Source: Beijerinckia indica subsp. indica ATCC 9039
Lineage (GTDB): Bacteria; Pseudomonadota; Alphaproteobacteria; Rhizobiales; Beijerinckiaceae
Assembly (NCBI RefSeq): GCF_000019845.1
Contig: NC_010581.1
Location: forward strand, 749,501 to 813,500
DNA length: 64,000 nucleotides
Direction of reading: 5' to 3'
Translations under genes and position numbers: made by a program
Part shown: positions 44,607-53,684 of the stretch, piece after piece
How the letters are laid out: each line of letters starts with the position of its first letter
How positions within the stretch are numbered: the stretch's first letter is position 1
The notes under the pieces: generated by a model
Seen by the model: the letters and a program-made list of their open reading frames with translations, nothing else
What the model was told of the DNA's origin: nothing
Databases searched by the model: none

Positions 44607-47600
44607 TTGGCTGATAAATCGCGCCAAACGCGCAAAAGCAAAGTCATGGGAAGGCGGGAAGCTGTAGCGGATAATCCGACCAGTTCTGAAAGCGCTGATT
44701 CACGGCTGGTGGGACCGGAACAGACGCATTTGATCATAGGCCTTGGAGCCTCGGTTGGGGGGCTCGATGCTTTTAAAACATTCTTTTCCAAGATGCCGAC
44801 CGCCAGCGGAATGTCCTTCGTGCTGGTTCAGCACCTTGATCCAAACTTCAACAGTTCTCTGGTGGAAATTGTCACTGGCTTTACCGCAATGCCAGTCCAA
44901 CTCGCCCAAGACGGGACAAACGTTGCCCCCGATCAAGTGTATGTCATTCCGCCAGACTCCATCTTGACGATTGAAAGCGGTATCCTCCATGTCACCCAGG
45001 CCGTACAGGTGGCCGCCCGTCGAACGATTATCAACACGTTTCTCACCTCGCTCGCCGAGGACCATGGTGAGAACGCCGTTGGCATCATTCTCTCTGGTTA
45101 TGGGAGCGATGGGGCGCTTGGTATCGAGGCGATCAAGGAACATGGCGGCTTAACCATCAGCCAGGCCGAATTCGATCATCATGCCAAAAGTGGTATGCCA
45201 CAGAGTGCGGTGTCCAGCGGCTTCGTTGATCACGTGCTCCCGGTTGAGGATATGCCGGCCGCGTTGATGGACTATCGTCGGCACCGTGCGATCTATGATA
45301 GCGCAAATGGGCCGGATGGTATCCGCAGGGACATGGCACGCCATCTCCCAACGATCTGCGCAATTTTGCACAGCAGGCTTGGCCGAGACTTCAGCCAATA
45401 CAAGACTGGCACTTTGATGCGGCGAATCCAGCGTCGGATGCATGTGCTGCAGACGGGGAAAGTTTCTTCCTATATCGAGCAATTAAGAACGCTGCCGAAA
45501 GAGGCTGAATCGCTGTTTCGCGAGCTTTTGATTGGCGTCACCTATTTTTTTCGTAACCCGGAATCGTTCGAGGCACTCGAAACAAAAATCCTGCCGGGCC
45601 TGCTAGCTGATAACCACAATACCGGCCCAGTCCGAATATGGGTGCCAGGATGCGCGACAGGTGAGGAGGCCTACTCGCTCGCGATTATTCTGAAGGAGTC
45701 AATGGCGCGGCTACGACGTCAACGTCAGGTCCAAATTTTCGCAACCGATGTCGACGACCGGGCGATCGAATTCGCACGGGCTGGCTTGTATAATGCTGCG
45801 ATTGCTTCGCATTTTTCCGCAGAGCGTTTGGAGAAGAATTTCGTCAAGGATTGCGGAAATTACCGCGTTGCCAAGGACATCCGCGAGATGTGCTTGTTCT
45901 CGACACACGATCTTGTCAGGGATCCGCCGTTTTCCCGGCTGGACCTGGTGAGTTGCCGTAATCTGTTGATCTATTTCGAGAGCGCATTGCAGCAACGGTG
46001 CTTTACCACTTTTCATTACGCCTTGCGGCCTGGCGGCCATTTGCTTCTTGGCCCTTCGGAGAGTGTCCCCACGCAGTCTCGTCTCTTCGCGCCAGTGGAC
46101 AAACGACATCGGATCTATGTCAGGCGGGATACGGTGGCGAGTTTTCCCACTTTTCCTCTGCCACGCTGGGTGGGAGGTGAAACGTCGCAGAAATTTGTGA
46201 AGCTTCCTGCTGGTGATGATATCGAGCGCCAAGCCGCCCACGTCATTGCTCAGTATGCGCCGGCCTATGTGATCGTCGATCGCGGTCATAATATTCTGCG
46301 GTTCTCCGGGCAGATTGCAAAATATTTGGAACCGACAACCGGCGTTGCAAGCCTCAATCTGTTCACTTTGCTGCACACGGATCTGCGGCCAGCTGTTCGT
46401 GCCGCGCTCAAAAAAGCCGTGGCGAGCGGGGCAACGGTCCAGCCAGAGACCGTCAGCTTTGGGGCGGGTGGCCAGTACGAGACTCTTAACCTGATTGTCG
46501 AGCCTCTCCCCAATTCAGAAGAAGTTGGCCTATTTCTTATTTTATTCCAAGATGTTGGTCGATTTACGCGGATGTCGCAAGAGGCGCCAGTAACGGCCGC
46601 TAGCGATGAAGGCAGTAAGGCCACTCTTCAGGACCTCAACAGCGAACTGCGCGGAACGAGGGAACGCCTTCGTAAAGTCACAGAAGAGTTGGAGGCAGCC
46701 AATGAGGAACTGCAATCTTCCAGTGAGGAATATCTGTCGGTCAACGAAGAACTGCAATCAACGAATGAGGAACTAGAAACTTCGAAAGAGGAACTGCAAT
46801 CGCTCAATGAAGAGCTCCAGACTATGAATTCAGAGCTGAACAACAGGAATGAAAGTCTTGTTCGTTCGAACAGCGACCTCTCGAACTTGTTCGACAGCAC
46901 ATCGATTGCAATTCTCTTTCTGGACAGCAACCTGTGCATTCGGCGCTTCACCTCCCGTTTCCTCGAATTGTTTAACGTAAGAGAAGGAGATGAAGGGCGA
47001 CCGATCAGTAACATTGTTACACGCCTTACGCATGATAGTTTGGTCACCGACGCGCAGCAGGTTCTGCGCACTTTGACCCCCGTTGAACGAGAGGTTTCGG
47101 TCGCGAATGGCCCAAGTTTCTTGATGCAGATTCGGCCATATCGAAGTTTGAACAATGTCATTGATGGTGTAGTCGTCACATTCGTTGATATCACGGAGCG
47201 CAAGCAGCATGAGCAGGCACGCGCGCTGCTTGCGGCGATCGTCGAGTCGTCTCAGGACGCAATCATCAGCCACGATCTGGATGGCACTGTCACGAGCTGG
47301 AATACAGGCGCCGAGCGACTCTTCGATTATTCGGCCTCGGAGGCAATCGGGCAACCTATGTCCATGTTGTTGGGAGGGACATTGCTCGATGACTGGGCAA
47401 ATATACAAGCAAAATTGCAAAAAGGCGAACAGGTCGCCCGATTTGACAGCATCAGATTTGCCAAGGGAGGGCGATCGATCGATGTTTCGATCACAATATC
47501 GCCTGTCAAGGAAATTGGTGGACGGATCGTCGGTGCCTCCGTGGTCGCGCGAGATATCACTGATCTCAAAGATGCCGAACAGAAAACTGCTCTCCTCCTT

Positions 47601-48218
47601 AGTGAGCTCGATCATCGCGTAAAGAATATTCTGGCGATTGTGTCCGCTGTCGTTTCACAAACGCTTAAGACCAGTTCTACGCCGGAGGCTTTCGCGGCTG
47701 AGATTGAAGGCCGCATAAAAGCCATCACCATGGCACACAGCCTATTGACACAGGCCGGGCAAGGCACGATGTCGCTTCGTGCCGTTATCGAGACGGAACT
47801 CGCACCCTATCGTCGTGAAAACGGCAATTTTATCATAACCGGCCGCGATGTCCTGCTGACTCCGAAGGCAGGCTTGGCTCTGGCGATGGCCGTCCACGAA
47901 CTTGCCAGCAACGCGGCCAAATATGGCGCGCTTTCGACGTCTTCCGGTCATCTCCATGTTATATGGGAGATGAGGAACAGAACCGACAATCCCCTATTGT
48001 TACTCACCTGGACAGAAAGCGGCGGACCAGAGGTACAGCCGCCCCTTCGCGAGGGTTTTGGAACGATGCTGATCGAGAAGGCTCTGACCTATGAGTTTGA
48101 TGCGGAAGTCCAGCGAAATTTTTTGAGGCCTGGGCTTTGTTGCACATTCAAGATCCCGCTGACCCCCGAGTTTGGATACATGAACGCGACAGGTGATGCG
48201 GAGCGGGAAACCCGATGA
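44607..48218 (+). CDS. CheB-CheR-PAS-PAS-HWE histidine kinase fusion
   Basis: A 1203-residue soluble protein joining five modules: a CheB-type methylesterase (about 40-225; GLGASVGGLDAF, QHLDPN and GYGSDG give the Ser-His-Asp triad), a CheR-type methyltransferase (about 250-515; VPGCATGEEAYSLA, SCRNLLIYF), a long Glu-rich coiled coil (about 670-755), two PAS domains (about 760-865 and 870-985), and a C-terminal HWE kinase (SELDHRVKNILAIVSAVVSQ with phospho-His; NAAKYGALS; IWEMR giving the W-x-E). Such fusions link methylation-type sensing to a kinase; ligand and targets are unknown. Start is TTG 44607 after AGAAAGG; ATG 44646 is an alternative. It overlaps the response regulator (ATGA). Confidence 0.88.
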   Translation: MADKSRQTRKSKVMGRREAVADNPTSSESADSRLVGPEQTHLIIGLGASVGGLDAFKTFFSKMPTASGMSFVLVQHLDPNFNSSLVEIVTGFTAMPVQLAQDGTNVAPDQVYVIPPDSILTIESGILHVTQAVQVAARRTIINTFLTSLAEDHGENAVGIILSGYGSDGALGIEAIKEHGGLTISQAEFDHHAKSGMPQSAVSSGFVDHVLPVEDMPAALMDYRRHRAIYDSANGPDGIRRDMARHLPTICAILHSRLGRDFSQYKTGTLMRRIQRRMHVLQTGKVSSYIEQLRTLPKEAESLFRELLIGVTYFFRNPESFEALETKILPGLLADNHNTGPVRIWVPGCATGEEAYSLAIILKESMARLRRQRQVQIFATDVDDRAIEFARAGLYNAAIASHFSAERLEKNFVKDCGNYRVAKDIREMCLFSTHDLVRDPPFSRLDLVSCRNLLIYFESALQQRCFTTFHYALRPGGHLLLGPSESVPTQSRLFAPVDKRHRIYVRRDTVASFPTFPLPRWVGGETSQKFVKLPAGDDIERQAAHVIAQYAPAYVIVDRGHNILRFSGQIAKYLEPTTGVASLNLFTLLHTDLRPAVRAALKKAVASGATVQPETVSFGAGGQYETLNLIVEPLPNSEEVGLFLILFQDVGRFTRMSQEAPVTAASDEGSKATLQDLNSELRGTRERLRKVTEELEAANEELQSSSEEYLSVNEELQSTNEELETSKEELQSLNEELQTMNSELNNRNESLVRSNSDLSNLFDSTSIAILFLDSNLCIRRFTSRFLELFNVREGDEGRPISNIVTRLTHDSLVTDAQQVLRTLTPVEREVSVANGPSFLMQIRPYRSLNNVIDGVVVTFVDITERKQHEQARALLAAIVESSQDAIISHDLDGTVTSWNTGAERLFDYSASEAIGQPMSMLLGGTLLDDWANIQAKLQKGEQVARFDSIRFAKGGRSIDVSITISPVKEIGGRIVGASVVARDITDLKDAEQKTALLLSELDHRVKNILAIVSAVVSQTLKTSSTPEAFAAEIEGRIKAITMAHSLLTQAGQGTMSLRAVIETELAPYRRENGNFIITGRDVLLTPKAGLALAMAVHELASNAAKYGALSTSSGHLHVIWEMRNRTDNPLLLLTWTESGGPEVQPPLREGFGTMLIEKALTYEFDAEVQRNFLRPGLCCTFKIPLTPEFGYMNATGDAERETR

Positions 48219-48586
48219 TCGTTAGCAAACTAACCGGGCGCCGTGTCCTTGTCGTGGAAGACGAGATTCTCATCGCCGTGATGATCGAGGAAGTTCTGCT
48301 GGATCTCGGTTGCATTGTCGTCGGGCCGATCGGCAAGCTCGAGGCCGCAATGCAATTGGCAAGAGATGAAGCCCTAGACATGGCTATCCTGGACGTCAGT
48401 ATTCGCGGAGGGTATGTTTATCCGGTTGCTGAGCGACTTCTAGCCCGCGATATTCCCATTATACTGGCCAGCGGCTATGGGGGCTGGGCTCTTCCAGAAA
48501 ACCTTCGTGATCAGCCTCGGTTGACCAAGCCTTTCACAACCCAGGAACTTGAAAGCCAGATCAGGGCATGTTGTCGTCAGGTTTGA
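48215..48586 (+). CDS. Single-domain response regulator
   Basis: A 123-residue receiver domain with no output domain: RRVLVVEDEILIAVMIEEVL (acidic pocket), phospho-accepting Asp in MAILDVSI (about residue 55), the Ser switch in ILASGYGG and Lys in RLTKPFTTQE. It overlaps the kinase stop by 4 bp, so it is almost certainly its cognate partner. Stand-alone receivers of this type often accompany HWE kinases in alphaproteobacteria and pass the phosphate on or act by protein binding. It ends 4 bp from the convergent dsbE gene. Confidence 0.92.
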   Translation: MIVSKLTGRRVLVVEDEILIAVMIEEVLLDLGCIVVGPIGKLEAAMQLARDEALDMAILDVSIRGGYVYPVAERLLARDIPIILASGYGGWALPENLRDQPRLTKPFTTQELESQIRACCRQV

Positions 48587-48590
48587 TGTT

Positions 48591-49205
48591 CTAGAATTGA
48601 TGATGTCCGAGGTCAGCTTTCTTGATTTCCGGCACCAGCGTCTCACGCAGGCTTTCATCACTGAGTGGGCCGATGAACTTGTAGGCGATCGTGCCATCGC
48701 CCCGCACGACATAGGTTTCCGGTACACCGTAAAGGCCCCAATCGATTCCGACCCGGCCTTTCGCATCATTGCCGATGGCGGCGTAAGGGTTGCCGCCTCT
48801 CTGGTTGAGGAATTGGCGGATATTCTCCGGCTTGTCCTTATAGGCGATGCCGTAGAGGCGTAGTCCCGCCCGCTGCAAGGTTGGATCGGCGGCAAGCTGC
48901 ATCAAAACGCCATGTTCCTGATGGCAGGGCACGCACCAGGATGCGAAGAAATTGACGACACTGACATGGCCTTGGGCGAGATCCTGATTGCTCAGTCCCG
49001 TGACGTCTTGCAAGCCTTCCACGGGGCTGAGGGCAAAGGTGGGCGTGGGCCGATCGATCAAGGCCGAAGGAAGAAGGGAAGCATCGCCCGCAAAAAGCCG
49101 CACGAGAAACAGACCGGCAATCGCGAGAAAGAGCAGCAGCGGCGCGAAAATGAGCCAGGATCGTCTGTTTGCCGGGCCGGGACTCTTTTGCGGTGCCTCG
49201 CTCAT
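48591..49205 (-). CDS. ccmG: Thiol:disulfide oxidoreductase DsbE/CcmG
   Basis: A 204-residue membrane-anchored thioredoxin. One N-terminal helix (about 17-36, LIFAPLLLFLAIAGLFLVRL) leads to a periplasmic domain with VVNFFASWCVPCHQEHGVL (active site WCVPC) and YGVPETYVVRGDGTIAYKF (cis-Pro loop and Glu typical of CcmG). It reduces apocytochrome c cysteines before haem attachment. It is the last gene of ccmC-ccmD-ccmG; its ATG overlaps the ccmD stop. Confidence 0.94.
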   Translation of the reverse strand: MSEAPQKSPGPANRRSWLIFAPLLLFLAIAGLFLVRLFAGDASLLPSALIDRPTPTFALSPVEGLQDVTGLSNQDLAQGHVSVVNFFASWCVPCHQEHGVLMQLAADPTLQRAGLRLYGIAYKDKPENIRQFLNQRGGNPYAAIGNDAKGRVGIDWGLYGVPETYVVRGDGTIAYKFIGPLSDESLRETLVPEIKKADLGHHQF

Positions 49206-49372
49206 TCCTGATCCTGCCCGAAACCGCGTCCACTGGCCTTGCCGCCGAAGGCTGCGAGTTTCTGTTTCAACTGCCGATAATCACGCCAGATCGCCAGAAT
49301 CATCCCGAGAATGATCAACAGGCCGAATCCATAGGCCGCGATGACATAGGAACTATTGGGATCATCCATCAT
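49202..49372 (-). CDS. ccmD: Haem exporter protein CcmD
   Basis: A 56-residue peptide starting MMDDPNSSYVIAAYGFGLLI, with one transmembrane helix (about 8-29) and a basic cytoplasmic tail (RDYRQLKQKLAAFGGK). This is the typical CcmD layout, and the Y-x-x-x-A-Y-G motif in the helix is characteristic. Its ATG shares a base with the ccmC stop (TGATG) and its stop overlaps ccmG. It helps release haem-loaded CcmE from the CcmABC complex. The open frame extends far upstream through ccmC, but that part is out of phase. Confidence 0.9.
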   Translation of the reverse strand: MMDDPNSSYVIAAYGFGLLIILGMILAIWRDYRQLKQKLAAFGGKASGRGFGQDQE

Positions 49373-50139
49373 CAAGCGGGCTCGGGCTTTGCCGTGCGAT
49401 AGGGAGAGGTCCCCGAGGCTGCGAGCATGGCAAGCCGATGCAAGCGCCGGCGCAGGATCTCGTTGCGGATCGCATAAAGATGCAGGGTCAGGAACAGGCT
49501 CGTGAAAGCGAGGGCCATGATGATCAAGGGCCAGAGCATCGTCGGTGCAATGGATGGCCCGCCGAGCCGAAATACGGACGCCGGCTGATGCAGCGTGTTC
49601 CACCAATCGACGGAAAATTTGATGATGGGAATATTGACGAGGCCGACCAGCGTCAGGATCGCCGCCGCTCGCGCCGCCTTGCCGCTCTCTTCGATCGTTT
49701 GCCACAAAGCAACAAGACCGAGGTAGATCAGGAAAAGCACGAGCACGGAGGTCAGCCTCGCGTCCCAGACCCACCAGGTGCCCCACATGGGCTTGCCCCA
49801 GAGCGAGCCGGTGAAGAGGCACAAAAAGGTAAAGCCCGCGCCGAGCGGGGCAGCGGCCTTTTGCGCCGCATCGGCGAGCGGGTGTCGCCAGACCAGGGTG
49901 CCGAGCGCCGCCGAGGTCATGACAAAATAGATGAACATGGAGAGCCAGGCGGCGGGCACATGCAGATACATGATCCGCACGGTCTCGCCTTGCTGATAAT
50001 CGGGTGGTGCGACGAACCATGCGAGGTAAAGGCCAAGGCCAAACAGAAAAGCCGTCAGCGCCGCGAGCCAGGGCGCGAGGCGGCCGGTCCATTGCAGGAA
50101 GACGGTAGGGTTGGCGAAATTCGGCATGGAATTCGGCAA
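49372..50139 (-). CDS. ccmC: Haem exporter protein CcmC
   Basis: A 255-residue inner membrane protein with six transmembrane helices and the haem-handling WWD motif as MWGTWWVWDARLTSVLVL (about 125-142), plus periplasmic histidines in MYLHVPAAW and WWNTLHQPASV. It loads haem onto CcmE. ccmA and ccmB, often directly upstream in rhizobia, are not in this window. Start could be ATG 50139 or ATG 50127. Confidence 0.94.
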   Translation of the reverse strand: MPNSMPNFANPTVFLQWTGRLAPWLAALTAFLFGLGLYLAWFVAPPDYQQGETVRIMYLHVPAAWLSMFIYFVMTSAALGTLVWRHPLADAAQKAAAPLGAGFTFLCLFTGSLWGKPMWGTWWVWDARLTSVLVLFLIYLGLVALWQTIEESGKAARAAAILTLVGLVNIPIIKFSVDWWNTLHQPASVFRLGGPSIAPTMLWPLIIMALAFTSLFLTLHLYAIRNEILRRRLHRLAMLAASGTSPYRTAKPEPA

Positions 50140-50195
50140 GTCTTTGGCGCGGGACCAGAATAAAATCTGTTCGGTACAGCGGATTTCGCTGGCGG

Positions 50196-50230
50196 CCCCT
50201 CTTGATCGACTGCAAGTCGATCAAGAGGGG
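50196..50230. other. Perfect 16-bp inverted repeat upstream of ccmC
   Basis: CCCCTCTTGATCGACT at 50196 pairs exactly with AGTCGATCAAGAGGGG ending at 50230, loop GCA. On the minus strand it follows ygfZ and precedes ccmC by about 60 bp. There is no T run on that strand. It could stop ygfZ transcription, or bind a dimeric regulator. Confidence 0.7.
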
Positions 50231-50338
50231 TGAGCGCGCTTTTCCTTAGGCCGATAGAAGCGGAAAGGCAAATTTTAGAGCTTTGATCCTGAAGTGGGTT
50301 GCCCCTTTCAGGACCGTTCGAGGGCCGTTCAGACGTTT

Positions 50339-51214
50339 TTAGAGTCTTTTCTCGACCCCGGCGGCGCTTTCGACGAATTCTGCCGGCACGAAGGCTTCCA
50401 CTACGGCTTCACCGGCCTTGACGGGTGTGCCGGCGGTGCGAGCGTCCTCCAGCCGATCGAGACGCAGCATGGCGAGGCCCGCCGCTCCGGCTGTCGAACT
50501 GACTTGACCGATCGAAGTTTCGCCCGCCTTGATTTCAGTGCCAAGGGCGGGCGTCGGGCCCTCGAAATGGAGCGGAATGATTCTCTTGCGGGCTGATCTA
50601 CGGAAATGCACCCGAGCGACGACTTCCTGGCCGACATAGCAGCCTTTCTTGAAATCGACGCCGTTGCAGCGGTCGATATTAGCGTCATGCAGGAATGTGT
50701 CGCCATAGGGGAAATCGACGCCGCCTTTGGGAACGCCAAGGCTGACGCGATGGGCTTCATAAGCGGTCGTATCCGCAGGCAAGGCCGCAAGAGCCGCGCG
50801 CGAGGCGATGAGGCGCTTGCCCATTTCCGGAGCACGCGGGTCAAGATAAATGACGGCGCCTTCGATCGCTGGCGCGGGGTCTGAGCCCCAGAAAGCGGCG
50901 ACCCCGAACTGTTCCGAAACATCCTCGACGGTGAATTTGGCCCGCATCTTGTGGAAATTAATGCGTTTGAGGAGATCAGCCGATTGCTCCTTGGCGCAAT
51001 CGATCAGATAGCCGGCTTCAGGGCCTTCGGGCAGCGGCAGGATGAAGAAATCGAACAGAAGCTTGCCCTGTGGCGTCAGCAGCGCGCTATAGCGCGCCTC
51101 GCCAGGGACGAAGTTCAGCATGGTGTTGGTGATGACCTTGTGCAGCAAGGCGGTCGCGTCACCAACGATCTTGAGAACGCCGCGATCGGCGAGAAAGCAG
51201 GTTCCTGTATCCAT
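50339..51214 (-). CDS. ygfZ: Folate-binding Fe-S cluster assembly protein YgfZ
   Basis: A 291-residue GcvT-like protein. The N-terminal half holds VITNTMLNFVPGEARYSALL and TPQGKLLFDFF; the signature KGCYVGQEVVARVHFR (about 193-208) with its conserved Cys is diagnostic for YgfZ/IBA57. It uses tetrahydrofolate to support assembly or repair of certain Fe-S proteins. It is divergent from the dihydroorotase-like gene. Confidence 0.93.
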   Translation of the reverse strand: MDTGTCFLADRGVLKIVGDATALLHKVITNTMLNFVPGEARYSALLTPQGKLLFDFFILPLPEGPEAGYLIDCAKEQSADLLKRINFHKMRAKFTVEDVSEQFGVAAFWGSDPAPAIEGAVIYLDPRAPEMGKRLIASRAALAALPADTTAYEAHRVSLGVPKGGVDFPYGDTFLHDANIDRCNGVDFKKGCYVGQEVVARVHFRRSARKRIIPLHFEGPTPALGTEIKAGETSIGQVSSTAGAAGLAMLRLDRLEDARTAGTPVKAGEAVVEAFVPAEFVESAAGVEKRL

Positions 51215-51459
51215 TCGAGATCCTCGACTTTAAGTCCCGTCCGTTCCCGTAAGCGATGATTGCCCTGGCTCAAATGGGGTTTGATTGGAAAATAAAAATA
51301 TGGTGCGGTTCAGCTCGGTGCTGGAACGCTTGCTGAGAAAAAGCGCAGGGCAGCCCCGAAAAAATCTGTTCCGCCCTTGCGGTCCATTGGTCTACTGAAC
51401 GCATCATCTCGCAAGCCGTCACGCGCAAGCTTGTCGGTGGAACAAGCAATGGATGGGCC

Positions 51460-52782
51460 ATGCCGCACAATTTCGATCTTCTCCTGAAAGGGGGGATTGT
51501 CGTCGATCATAATGGAATCGCCGCCCGCGATATTGGTATCAGGGATGGCAAGATTGCCGCGATCGGCCACCTGCGGCAGGCGAGTGCCGGTGAAACCATT
51601 GCCGCCGAGGGGCTGCACATTTTGCCTGGCGTCATTGATACGCAGGTGCACTTCCGTGAGCCCGGTCTGACCCATAAGGAAGATCTCGAAACCGGCTCGC
51701 GCGGGGCCGTGCTTGGCGGCGTCACGGCAGTGTTTGAAATGCCCAACACCAATCCGCTGACGACGGGGGCGGTGGAACTGGCCGATAAAGTGGCCCGCGC
51801 GACGCATCGCATGCATTGCGATTTCGCGTTCTGGGTCGGCGGCACTTATGACAATCCCAAGGACATTCCGGAATTGGAGCGCCTGCCGGGCTCGGCCGGC
51901 ATCAAGGTCTTCATGGGCTCCTCGACCGGCAGCCTGCTCGTCGAGGATGATGAGGGCATTGCCCGCATTCTTGCCCAAACCCGTCGCCGCGCGGCTTTTC
52001 ATTCCGAGGATGAAGCGCGTTTGAATGAACGCAAGCCTGTGCGGGTGGCGGGTGACCCTTCCTCGCATCCCTTGTGGCGTGATGAGGAAGCGGCTCTTCT
52101 CTCGACGCGGCGCCTCGTGCGGATCGCCCATGAACAGAACGCGCTCGTGCATGTGCTGCATGTGTCGACCGCTGAGGAAATCGATTTCCTAGCCGCGCAC
52201 AAGGAACGCGTCAGCATCGAGATCACGCCGCATCATTTGACGCTGTCTTCCGAGGATTATGCGCGGCTTGGCACTTTGATGCAGATGAACCCGCCTGTGC
52301 GCGACGCGCGCCACCGGGAAAGACTCTGGTATGGGCTCGATCAGAGCATCGTTGATATTCTTGGCTCCGATCACGCGCCGCATACATTGGAGGAAAAGGC
52401 TAAACCCTATCCGCAGAGCCCCTCGGGGATGACCGGCGTGCAGACATTGGTGCCCTTGATGCTCGATCATGTCCAGGCGGGACGCCTGACGCTTCAGCGT
52501 TTCGTCGATCTGACGAGTGCCGGCCCGGCGCGTCTCTTCGGAATAGCAGGCAAAGGCCGGATCGCGGTCGGTTATGACGCGGATTTGACTGTCGTCGATC
52601 TGAAACGGCGGGAGACGATCACCAATGAATGGATTGCCTCGCGCGCCGGCTGGACGCCTTATCATGGCAAGACCGTCACCGGCTGGCCTATTGGCACCCT
52701 GGTTCGGGGCCGCAAGGTGATGTGGGAGGGTGAAATCGTGACAGCGGGGCAGGGAGAGCCTGTGCGGTTTCTGACACGGTAG
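51460..52782 (+). CDS. Dihydroorotase-like amidohydrolase with altered metal motif
   Basis: A 440-residue amidohydrolase of the dihydroorotase family. Most metal and substrate residues are present: the carboxylated Lys in GIKVFMGSS (about 150), His in AFHSEDEA and HVLHVSTAEE, the catalytic Asp in SDHAPHTLEEK, and ITPHHLTLS. The first site, however, reads IDTQVHFREPG where active enzymes usually have H-x-H; the first His is Gln. Dihydroorotases close carbamoyl-aspartate to dihydroorotate in pyrimidine synthesis. Whether this protein is active, uses one metal, or has another substrate is open. No other pyrimidine gene is nearby. ATG 51460 gives normal family length. Confidence 0.82.
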   Translation: MPHNFDLLLKGGIVVDHNGIAARDIGIRDGKIAAIGHLRQASAGETIAAEGLHILPGVIDTQVHFREPGLTHKEDLETGSRGAVLGGVTAVFEMPNTNPLTTGAVELADKVARATHRMHCDFAFWVGGTYDNPKDIPELERLPGSAGIKVFMGSSTGSLLVEDDEGIARILAQTRRRAAFHSEDEARLNERKPVRVAGDPSSHPLWRDEEAALLSTRRLVRIAHEQNALVHVLHVSTAEEIDFLAAHKERVSIEITPHHLTLSSEDYARLGTLMQMNPPVRDARHRERLWYGLDQSIVDILGSDHAPHTLEEKAKPYPQSPSGMTGVQTLVPLMLDHVQAGRLTLQRFVDLTSAGPARLFGIAGKGRIAVGYDADLTVVDLKRRETITNEWIASRAGWTPYHGKTVTGWPIGTLVRGRKVMWEGEIVTAGQGEPVRFLTR

Positions 52783-53237
52783 AGCGTCTTCTCACAACAA
52801 GAGTAAAGCCGCCGAAGGAGCGTGCCGTCTTATTGCAGACCCGAAGAACAGGGCCATGTCCGTTGCAAGGTTGCGCGCACCCATGTTTGGAGATCCTTTA
52901 AAAACAAGGCAACGCGACAAAATAATGGTTGAGGCCAAGGTCTGATCGGATCCGATAAGCTATATACTGTAATTCATATATTGCTTGTCGGAAAACGAAC
53001 GTAAAAAGACAGACGTAAAGCTTGCATATATCTTGCGATAGAGGTTAGAGGCCGAGGAATGGAGTAGAAACGCAGCTTGCGTTTGGTTTTGTTCCTGAAA
53101 CGACAAGAAGAACGGGTGTTCACCCGACTTGACCGCGCCTTCGGCTCATGATTATGGTTCAGCAACTCACGCCTGTATGGCTGATGATTGTTTATACTTT
53201 CAGCGTCAACCTCTAACCAGAAAGAGCGACGGACAAC
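52783..53237. other. Intergenic stretch
   Basis: No gene, RNA or repeat is supported here. The second half is AT-richer and includes the promoter region of the small gene at 53238. A minus-strand frame of 185 codons covers this and the next gene but lacks start signals and plausible composition. Confidence 0.4.
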
Positions 53238-53537
53238 ATGGTACGTGAATTCGAATATCGCGGGGAAACGTTTCGGGTGAATGCACATGGCGCCCCGGGC
53301 CACGAAGAAGTTTTCATCATGCATCTCATCGATGGCGAAGAGTTCGGTGAAATCTCGATCGATCGCATGACGGAAGAGAACGACACGTCCGCCCCGCTTG
53401 AAGCGATCATCATCATGCTGTGCGATCGCCTGATCATTGAACGCGAGATCCAAGTTGCCAAGCCGGAAGGCGCTTTCGCTTGGCGCGAAGGCAAGGTTCT
53501 TTTCAAGGTGCACAACGGCGTTCAAGACCACGCGTAA
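53238..53537 (+). CDS. Small conserved-looking hypothetical protein
   Basis: A 99-residue acidic soluble protein: MVREFEYRGETFRVNAHGAP then a predicted beta-rich N-terminal part (EEVFIMHLIDGEEFGEISID), a helix (APLEAIIIMLCDRLIIEREI) and a short C terminus (EGKVLFKVHNGVQDHA). No signal peptide or membrane segment. I recognise no family. Clear codon structure and a strong terminator 83 bp after the stop support expression as a single gene. Confidence 0.7.
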   Translation: MVREFEYRGETFRVNAHGAPGHEEVFIMHLIDGEEFGEISIDRMTEENDTSAPLEAIIIMLCDRLIIEREIQVAKPEGAFAWREGKVLFKVHNGVQDHA

Positions 53538-53619
53538 TTGCGTGATTGGATTGTTCGGTTATCGAAACAGATCGGATTGTCTCCGGTCTGTTTCTGGATA
53601 GTGATACACATACAATATT

Positions 53620-53663
53620 GAGAGTGTTCCAACGGTCATCCCTATGATCGTTGGAACACTCTC
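53620..53663. terminator. Bidirectional terminator
   Basis: GAGAGTGTTCCAACG pairs perfectly with CGTTGGAACACTCTC (15 bp, extended inward by TCAT/ATGA), followed by GAATTTTTGC on the plus strand. It lies between two convergent genes and can serve both. Confidence 0.9.
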
Positions 53664-53684
53664 GAATTTTTGCTTCGTCCCGCC

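Noticed and set aside
53000..53531. A minus-strand 185-codon frame opposite the small gene at 53238
   Set aside because: It covers the plus-strand gene and an AT-rich gap, with no ribosome site and no domain-like sequence.
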